DNA of 64,000 nucleotides from Alistipes sp. (GTDB lineage Bacteria > Bacteroidota > Bacteroidia > Bacteroidales > Rikenellaceae). The translations under genes and the position numbers were made by a program. This document shows positions 58,947-64,000 of the stretch, piece after piece. The notes under the pieces are model-generated. The model did no database searches. It was not told the DNA's origin and worked only from the letters and a program-made list of their open reading frames with translations. The stretch is taken from positions 54,354 to 118,353 of the forward strand of contig JAFTNV010000022.1 in the NCBI GenBank assembly GCA_017451685.1, read 5' to 3'. The stretch's first letter is position 1. Every line of letters begins with the position of its first letter.

Positions 58947-59004
58947 GTCATTTTTTCTTAATTACTAATTATTGATCACTAATAAAATATTCAAAAAAAA
59001 GTTG

Positions 59005-59012
59005 TATCTTTG
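59005..59012 (+). promoter_or_regulatory. -7 box for valS
   Basis: TATCTTTG, exact TAnnTTTG, in an AT-rich stretch 63 bases before the valS ATG. Confidence 0.55.
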
Positions 59013-59075
59013 TCCGATTATACGCGCATACGTGCGCTACGCATACGCATACAAACGATTAAAATATTATAGACT

Positions 59076-61700
59076 ATGCAGTTAGCAGACAAGTATTCAC
59101 CCGAGAGTATCGAGCAGAAGTGGTACGACTTCTGGATTGAGAAGAACCTATTCCACTCGGAGCCTGACGACCGAGAGCCCTATTGTATCGTCATCCCACC
59201 GCCCAACGTGACGGGCATGCTCCACATGGGTCACATGCTCAACAACACGCTTCAGGATGTGCTCATGCGCCGTGCGCGCATGCAGGGCAAGAATGCCTGC
59301 TGGGTGCCGGGCACCGACCACGCATCTATCGCCACAGAGGCTAAGGTTGTCGCCAAGCTCAAGGAGGAGGGCATAGACAAGGCCTCGCTCACGCGCGAGG
59401 AGTTCCTGCGCCACGCATGGGAGTGGAAGGAGAAGCACGGTGGCATCATCCTCAACCAGCTGCGCAAGCTCGGTGCCTCGTGCGACTGGGAGCGCACATG
59501 CTTCACGATGGACGAGGCACGCACCGAGGGTGTGTTGAAGGTATTCGTCGACCTCTACCGCAAGGGGCTTATCTACCGCGGTGTGAGGATGGTGAACTGG
59601 GACCCCTCTGCAAAGACTGCCCTCTCGGACGAGGAGGTGATATACAAGGAGTCGAACGGTAAGCTCTACTACCTGCGCTACAAGCTCGAGGGCTCGGAGG
59701 AGTATATCGTCGTGGCAACAACGCGCCCCGAAACTATTCTTGGCGACACGGCCCTCTGCGTAAACCCCAACGACGAGCGCTACAAGCACCTCAAGGAGGA
59801 TGCCCGCGTGATAGTACCCCTCGTGGGTCGCTCTATACCCGTCATCCGCGACGAGTATGTAGACCTCGAGTTCGGCACGGGAGCGTTGAAGGTGACACCT
59901 GCGCACGATGTTAACGACTACATGCTTGGCGAGAAGTACGGCTTAGAGTCTATCGACATCTTCAACGACGACGGCACCATCAACGACAAGGTGGGCATGT
60001 ACGTGGGTGTCGACCGCTTCGACTGCCGCAAGCAGATAGAGAAGGATCTCACCGACGCAGGCCTCATGGAGAAGGTTGAGCCCTACACCAACAATGTGGG
60101 TTACTCGGAGCGCACGGGTGTGGCCATCGAGCCTAAGCTCTCGATGCAGTGGTTCCTCTCGATGGAGCGCCTTGCCGAGCCCGCGACGAAGGCCGTGATG
60201 GAAGACATTATAGCGTTTGTTCCCGCAAAGTATAAGAACACCTACCGCCACTGGATGGAGAACATCAAGGATTGGTGCATCTCGCGCCAGCTGTGGTGGG
60301 GACAGCGCATACCGGCCTACTACCTACCCAAGGGCGGATATGTCGTCGCCGAGACTGCCGAGGAGGCGTTGGCTCTGGCCAAGGAGAAGGATGCCACGCT
60401 CACGATGGCCGACCTACGCCAGGATGAGGATGTCCTCGACACGTGGTTCTCGTCGTGGCTATGGCCCATATCGGTATTCGACGGCATACGCCACCCCGAT
60501 AACGCAGAGATTAAATACTACTACCCCACCAACGACCTCGTCACGGGCCCCGACATCATCTTCTTCTGGGTGGCACGCATGATTATGGCGGGCTACGAGT
60601 GGCGTGGCGAGCGCCCCTTCAAGAACGTATACTTCACGGGCATCGTGCGCGACAAGCTCGGCCGTAAGATGTCGAAGCAGCTCGGCAACTCGCCCGACCC
60701 GCTCGACCTCATCGCCAAGTATGGCGCTGACGGCATGCGCGTGGCGATGCTCATGTCTACATCTGCGGGTAATGATGTTATGTTCGACGAGGCCCTCTGC
60801 GAGCAGGGACGTAACTTCTGCAATAAGATATGGAACGCCTACCGCCTTATCAACATGTGGGAGGTGGATGCTACCATCGCACAGCCCGAGGCTGCCAAGC
60901 AGGCCATAGCATGGTTCGACGAGGTCATGCGCGAGCGTATCGAGCGCGTACATCACGACATGGAGCAGTACCGCATCTCTGAGGCCTTCACGGAGCTCTA
61001 CCGCCTCTTCTGGGACGACTTCAGTGGCTGGTACTTAGAGATTGTGAAACCCGCATACCAGTGCCCCATTGATGCCGCCACACTTGCCCGCACGAAGCAC
61101 TATGTGGACGAGTTGCTGCGCCTGTTGCACCCCTTCATGCCGTTTGTCACGGAGGAGATATGGCAGGACTTGAAGCCCGAGACGGATGTATGCTCTATCG
61201 TCATCGCCGCGGAGCCTAAGGCCGAGCACAAGGCCGACGATAAGATTCTCGCACGCTTCGCCCTCGTTGAGGAGGTCATCACCGCGATACGTAACATACG
61301 CAAGCAGAAGAACATAGCACAGAAGGAGGCGCTCACGCTTCGTTATATCGCCGATGAGAACTACCCCGTGGAGTTCGAGGCTGTCATCGTGAAGATGGCC
61401 AACCTCAAGGCCGTGGAGGCTGTCACGGAGAAGGATCCCACGGCTGCGGCATTCATCGTCAAGACCACGCAGTACTTCGTGCCCATGGAGGGCGCTATCG
61501 ACAAGGAGGCGGAGTTGGAGAAGCTACGTGCCGACCTCGAGTATGTGGAGGGCTTCCTCGCGTCGGTGATGAAGAAACTCTCGAACGAGCGCTTTGTGTC
61601 GTCGGCACCCGAGAAGGTTGTAGCAAACGAGCGCGCAAAGCAGGCCGATGCCGAGGCTAAGATTGCTGCGTTGAAGGCACAGATTGAGGCCCTCAGCTAA
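59076..61700 (+). CDS. valS: Valyl-tRNA synthetase
   Basis: Class I synthetase of 874 aa. HIGH motif [20 protein letters not shown] at residues about 47-66; KMSKS motif [20 protein letters not shown] at about 527-546 (KMSKQ variant, usual in ValS). The editing domain includes [19 protein letters not shown] and APAHDVNDY-like [20 protein letters not shown]. The anticodon-binding domain and a C-terminal coiled coil ([40 protein letters not shown]) complete it. Its TAA overlaps the ATG of rnhA (TAATG), an unusual but plausible coupling of the two genes. Confidence 0.98.
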   Translation: MQLADKYSPESIEQKWYDFWIEKNLFHSEPDDREPYCIVIPPPNVTGMLHMGHMLNNTLQDVLMRRARMQGKNACWVPGTDHASIATEAKVVAKLKEEGIDKASLTREEFLRHAWEWKEKHGGIILNQLRKLGASCDWERTCFTMDEARTEGVLKVFVDLYRKGLIYRGVRMVNWDPSAKTALSDEEVIYKESNGKLYYLRYKLEGSEEYIVVATTRPETILGDTALCVNPNDERYKHLKEDARVIVPLVGRSIPVIRDEYVDLEFGTGALKVTPAHDVNDYMLGEKYGLESIDIFNDDGTINDKVGMYVGVDRFDCRKQIEKDLTDAGLMEKVEPYTNNVGYSERTGVAIEPKLSMQWFLSMERLAEPATKAVMEDIIAFVPAKYKNTYRHWMENIKDWCISRQLWWGQRIPAYYLPKGGYVVAETAEEALALAKEKDATLTMADLRQDEDVLDTWFSSWLWPISVFDGIRHPDNAEIKYYYPTNDLVTGPDIIFFWVARMIMAGYEWRGERPFKNVYFTGIVRDKLGRKMSKQLGNSPDPLDLIAKYGADGMRVAMLMSTSAGNDVMFDEALCEQGRNFCNKIWNAYRLINMWEVDATIAQPEAAKQAIAWFDEVMRERIERVHHDMEQYRISEAFTELYRLFWDDFSGWYLEIVKPAYQCPIDAATLARTKHYVDELLRLLHPFMPFVTEEIWQDLKPETDVCSIVIAAEPKAEHKADDKILARFALVEEVITAIRNIRKQKNIAQKEALTLRYIADENYPVEFEAVIVKMANLKAVEAVTEKDPTAAAFIVKTTQYFVPMEGAIDKEAELEKLRADLEYVEGFLASVMKKLSNERFVSSAPEKVVANERAKQADAEAKIAALKAQIEALS

Positions 61701-62155
61701 TGGCCGACATAACGATATATACCGACGGCTCGGCACGTGGCAACCCAGGTGCGGGGGGCTATGGCATAGTCCTCCTCTCGGGCGTACACCGCAAGGAGCT
61801 CTCGGCGGGCTACCGCCTGACGACGAACAACCGCATGGAGCTTATGGCCGTATGCGTGGCGCTGGAGGCGCTGAAGTTCGAGGGGTCGAACGTCACGCTC
61901 TACTCCGACTCGAAGTATGTCATCGAGGCGGTAAACCAGCGCTGGGTCTTCGGCTGGGAGCGTAAGGGCTTCGCGGGGAAGAAGAACCCCGACCTGTGGA
62001 TGCGCTTCCTCAAGGTATACCGTCGCCACCATGTACGCTTCGTGTGGGTCAAGGGCCACGCCTCGACGGTGGAGAACAACCGCTGCGACGAGCTTGCCGT
62101 GGCTGCCGCCCTCGGGGGCAACCTCCTCGAGGATACGGGCTACGACGGCAACTAA
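61700..62155 (+). CDS. rnhA: Ribonuclease HI
   Basis: Degrades the RNA strand of RNA-DNA hybrids. The 151-aa protein has the carboxylate cluster in order: ITIYTDGSARGNPGAGGYG (Asp 8), TTNNRMELMAVCVALEAL (Glu 48), VTLYSDSKYVIEAVNQRWVF (Asp 71) and VKGHASTVENNRCDELAVAA (His and final Asp). The basic GWERKGFAGKKNPDLWMRF loop for hybrid binding is present, so this is the E. coli type rather than the short archaeal type. It overlaps valS by one base and is followed 12 bases later by the flavin reductase gene. Confidence 0.97.
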   Translation: MADITIYTDGSARGNPGAGGYGIVLLSGVHRKELSAGYRLTTNNRMELMAVCVALEALKFEGSNVTLYSDSKYVIEAVNQRWVFGWERKGFAGKKNPDLWMRFLKVYRRHHVRFVWVKGHASTVENNRCDELAVAAALGGNLLEDTGYDGN

Positions 62156-62167
62156 ACAATAACGACA

Positions 62168-62752
62168 ATGGCAAAGCAGAGTTGGAAGCCGGGCACGCTG
62201 ATATACCCGCTGCCCGCAGTGTTGGTGAGCGTGGGTGCCACGCCAGAGGAGTATAACCTCCTCACGGTGGCATGGACGGGTACGATATGTACCGAGCCAC
62301 CCATGTGCTACATCTCGGTGCGTAAGTCGCGCCACTCGTACGACATCATCCGCCGCACGGGCGAGTTCGTCATCAACCTCACTACGGAGGCTATGGCACG
62401 TGCCACGGACTGGTGCGGTGTTAAGTCGGGCCGCGATGTGAATAAGTGGGAGGCTACAGGCCTCACGCCCATGGCGTGTGAGCATGTTAGCGCCCCGATA
62501 ATTGCCGAGGCGCCCCTCTCGATATGCTGCCGCGTGAGGCAGGTGGTGGAGCTCGGCACGCACGATATGTTCATCGCTGATGTTGTGGGCATCGAGGCCG
62601 ACGACAGATATATAGACCCTGCGACGGGTAAGTTCCACTTGGATAAGGCCTCGCCCATCGTCTACTCGCATGGTGAGTATTACACCCTTGGCAAGCTCAT
62701 CGGTCACTTCGGTTGGTCGGTGCGCAAGAAGACAACGAAAAAACGTAAATAA
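62168..62752 (+). CDS. Flavin reductase family protein
   Basis: A 194-aa FMN-binding split-barrel protein. The motifs PAVLVSVGATPEEYNLLTVA, WTGTICTEPPMCYISVRKSR, HSYDIIRRTGEFVINLTTEA and KSGRDVNKWEATGLTPMACE match the flavin reductase (FlRed) family, which reduces or binds FMN. In Bacteroidota such stand-alone proteins are common and mostly uncharacterised. A basic C-terminal tail (SVRKKTTKKRK) is unusual and could bind nucleic acid or membrane. The next gene starts one base after its stop. Confidence 0.9.
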   Translation: MAKQSWKPGTLIYPLPAVLVSVGATPEEYNLLTVAWTGTICTEPPMCYISVRKSRHSYDIIRRTGEFVINLTTEAMARATDWCGVKSGRDVNKWEATGLTPMACEHVSAPIIAEAPLSICCRVRQVVELGTHDMFIADVVGIEADDRYIDPATGKFHLDKASPIVYSHGEYYTLGKLIGHFGWSVRKKTTKKRK

Positions 62753-62753
62753 A

Positions 62754-63329
62754 ATGACAGAACAGCAACACGAACTACTCAATAAGTACGAAGAGGGCCT
62801 ACGCGATGCCCTCACGAAGCACCTCACGGAGAAGAAGGCCTTGGAGGGTCGCCTCTTGGAGGTCGAGGAGTTGAACGAGAAGTGGCGCACGTCGGCACCA
62901 TCGTATATGGCGGATGCCGTGCCAGAGATAGGCAAGTACCCGCTTGTGGCTATCGCCTGGGCCATGTATGAGGGCATGGGTGCTGCCGTATTGTGGGATA
63001 AGGAGTGGAACCGCTACGCTGCGACGGAGGACTTTCATAAGATGTTTACCGAGCCCCGCGGCTTCGACTGCATGGACGAGTATATCACGGAGGTGCTCCT
63101 GGCGCTGCCCTTGGAGTCTAAGGGTGCCGAGGAACTCGAGGAGCTGATACGCTCCACTGCCGAGCGCGCGCTGTCGCTCATACGCAAGGAGCAGGTCGAG
63201 GCGCAGAGCGTCATGGCGTTCCATGTCTTTGCGCGCACGACGAAGGTTATGTTCGAGGCGGGCGTTGCCGTAGCACTCAAGCGCCTCGGCTACAACTACG
63301 TTAAGGTTAACGCCGAAGTCGTTAGTTAA
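62754..63329 (+). CDS. Conserved hypothetical protein, 191 aa
   Basis: A soluble, mainly helical protein starting MTEQQHELLNKYEEGLRDAL (ATG 62754, one base after the flavin reductase stop; the open frame extends upstream inside that gene but has no separate support). Blocks include VEELNEKWRTSAPSYMADAV, PLVAIAWAMYEGMGAAVLWD and SLIRKEQVEAQSVMAFHVFA. I do not recognise a family. Tight linkage to the flavin reductase suggests a shared transcript. The TAA stop is followed directly by a family B repeat (GTGAGTAATAAGTAATTAG). Confidence 0.8.
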   Translation: MTEQQHELLNKYEEGLRDALTKHLTEKKALEGRLLEVEELNEKWRTSAPSYMADAVPEIGKYPLVAIAWAMYEGMGAAVLWDKEWNRYAATEDFHKMFTEPRGFDCMDEYITEVLLALPLESKGAEELEELIRSTAERALSLIRKEQVEAQSVMAFHVFARTTKVMFEAGVAVALKRLGYNYVKVNAEVVS

Positions 63330-63366
63330 GTGAGTAATAAGTAATTAGTAATTGGTAGTGAGTAAT
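63328..63366. repeat. Family B repeat, left arm
   Basis: Begins in the stop codon of the 191-aa gene: AAGTGAGTAATAAGTAATTA then GTAATTGGTAGTGAGTAATT. Its inverted partner is at 63482-63572. Confidence 0.7.
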
Positions 63367-63367
63367 T

Positions 63368-63399
63368 GGGGATGACTAAAAAGTAAATTAGTCATCCCC
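63368..63399. terminator. GGGGATGACTAA hairpin
   Basis: A 12-bp perfect stem GGGGATGACTAA/TTAGTCATCCCC, 8-base loop, much like the hairpin at 40055-40081. Probable terminator of the rnhA run. From 63400 to 63481 the gap holds an ATGAGTTTTGATGA direct repeat, GGGGCCC/GCGCCCC islands and a T8 tract, no gene. Confidence 0.65.
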
Positions 63400-63481
63400 G
63401 TTGTTAGGATGAGTTTTGATGATAGCGACAGCGCCCCATAGGGCCCCATTTTTTTTGATGAGTTTTGATGAGTTACGATGA

Positions 63482-63572
63482 AATTAAAAATTCCACAATT
63501 ACTCACTACTCACTACTCACTACTCATTGCTATTAGCTCACTACTCATTGCTATTAGCTCACTACTCATTAA
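63482..63572. repeat. Family B repeat, right inverted arm
   Basis: About five ACTCACT/ACTCATT units, interrupted by two copies of CATTGCTATTAGCTCACTAC. Inverted with respect to 63328-63366, so the two can pair across about 115 bases. Confidence 0.75.
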
Positions 63573-63577
63573 CAACA

Positions 63578-63605
63578 AGGGCTGACTCCGAAAGGAATCA
63601 GCCCT
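63578..63605 (-). terminator. Terminator of rplT
   Basis: AGGGCTGACTCC, GAAA loop, GGAATCAGCCCT (one mismatch); on the reverse strand followed by TTGTTGTTAAT. Confidence 0.75.
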
Positions 63606-63624
63606 CACCTATTATATAGGTATA

Positions 63625-63969
63625 CTATTTTACTGCATTAACAATTGCCTCAAATGCCTTAGGCTCGTTGAGGGCGAGGTCGGCCAAAACCTTACGGTTG
63701 AGGGCGATACCCTTAACATTCATCTTGCCAATAAACTCAGAATAGGTCATACCGTGCATACGTACTGCGGCATTGATACGAACAATCCACAATGAACGAT
63801 ATGTTCTCTTCTTCTCACGACGGTGTGCATAGGCAAACTGCAAACCCTTCTCGACAGTGTTTTTCGCAACTGTCCATACGTTTCCCCTTGAACCAAAGTT
63901 ACCCTTGGCAAGTTTCAAAACCTTCTTTCTTCTTGCGCGTGACGCAACAGCGTTGACTGAACGTGGCAT
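63625..63969 (-). CDS. rplT: 50S ribosomal protein L20
   Basis: A 114-aa L20 protein: [20 protein letters not shown] at the start, [40 protein letters not shown] and [20 protein letters not shown] follow the standard pattern; the basic N-terminal extension contacts 23S rRNA early in 50S assembly. In most bacteria infC and rpmI lie directly upstream; here the window ends 31 bases before the start codon, and those bases show only a short stretch with no identifiable rpmI end. Confidence 0.98.
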   Translation of the reverse strand: MPRSVNAVASRARRKKVLKLAKGNFGSRGNVWTVAKNTVEKGLQFAYAHRREKKRTYRSLWIVRINAAVRMHGMTYSEFIGKMNVKGIALNRKVLADLALNEPKAFEAIVNAVK

Positions 63970-64000
63970 AGTTTAAAGTTTTTGATAGAGCTGGTAGCGG

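Noticed and set aside
63970-64000. End of rpmI (L35) upstream of rplT
   Set aside because: Expected by usual gene order, but the 31 bases left contain no recognisable L35 C-terminus, so nothing is called.

Overview
The window is a chromosomal segment of a Bacteroidota bacterium, almost certainly order Bacteroidales. Reasons: about two dozen promoters carry the Bacteroidota -7 box TAnnTTTG (CAAAnnTA on the reverse strand), often with a TTTG/CAAA box about 20 bases further upstream; many products are Bacteroidales lineage families (DUF4837, DUF4923, DUF3127, fimbrillin-like lipoproteins, PL29-N-type lipoprotein, gut-type dipeptidyl peptidase III); and the local order rsfS-ftsH-cdsA-psd is typical. 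Coding DNA is fairly GC-rich and intergenic DNA is AT-rich. I cannot fix the family; an Alistipes-like or other gut lineage is a guess.

Layout. 0-4.5 kb: secreted N-terminus at the left edge, unknown protein, secreted LysM glucosaminidase, LemA/TPM pair and adk, all leftward. 4.6-9 kb: thiL, DUF4837 lipoprotein, polysaccharide deacetylase, ubiX, then a zeta-toxin-like module sitting between a 63-bp direct duplication of the ubiX 3' end. 9-16 kb: flavokinase-only ribF, AI-2E permease, psd, cdsA, ftsH, rsfS and oxyR (leftward). 16-24 kb: trpS, CLC channel, a four-helix-bundle gene bracketed by inverted repeats, ychF, SIMPL protein, gltX, galM (rightward). 24-29 kb: surface cluster of a subtilase lipoprotein and two lipoproteins sharing a C-terminal domain. 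29-36 kb: DPP III, small membrane proteins, rpmA/rplU, cysQ, trxA, DUF3127 protein. 35.6-41.3 kb: radical SAM, ddl, membrane-fused murF, alpha/beta hydrolase, a degenerate lumazine synthase and a TPR protein. 41.6-48 kb: two large surface lipoproteins (one preceded by an unannotated 44-residue gene) around recF-DUF721. 48-64 kb: ssb, lpxK, M23 peptidase, PNPOx-like protein, ispD, DUF4923, nadE, pepT, OPT transporter, valS, rnhA, flavin reductase, unknown protein and rplT.

Most genes are housekeeping: translation (trpS, gltX, valS, L20, L21, L27, rsfS, ychF), envelope building (ddl, murF, lpxK, cdsA, psd, ispD, M23, glucosaminidase), cofactors (thiL, ubiX, ribF, nadE), DNA metabolism (recF, ssb, rnhA), and peptide use (DPP III, pepT, OPT). 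No rRNA, tRNA, CRISPR array or intact transposase was seen.

The most unusual content is intergenic. At least six families of dispersed, hairpin-forming elements occupy the gaps, usually beginning within a few bases of a stop codon and sometimes supplying the stop codon itself. They include 9-bp unit arrays facing each other, 7-bp (GAGTAGT) arrays, and a 127-130-bp palindrome with conserved termini and a hairpin whose outer stem differs between copies but stays paired. One family brackets the four-helix-bundle gene like a cassette. These elements, the zeta module in its duplicated site and the degenerate RibH are the main leads.
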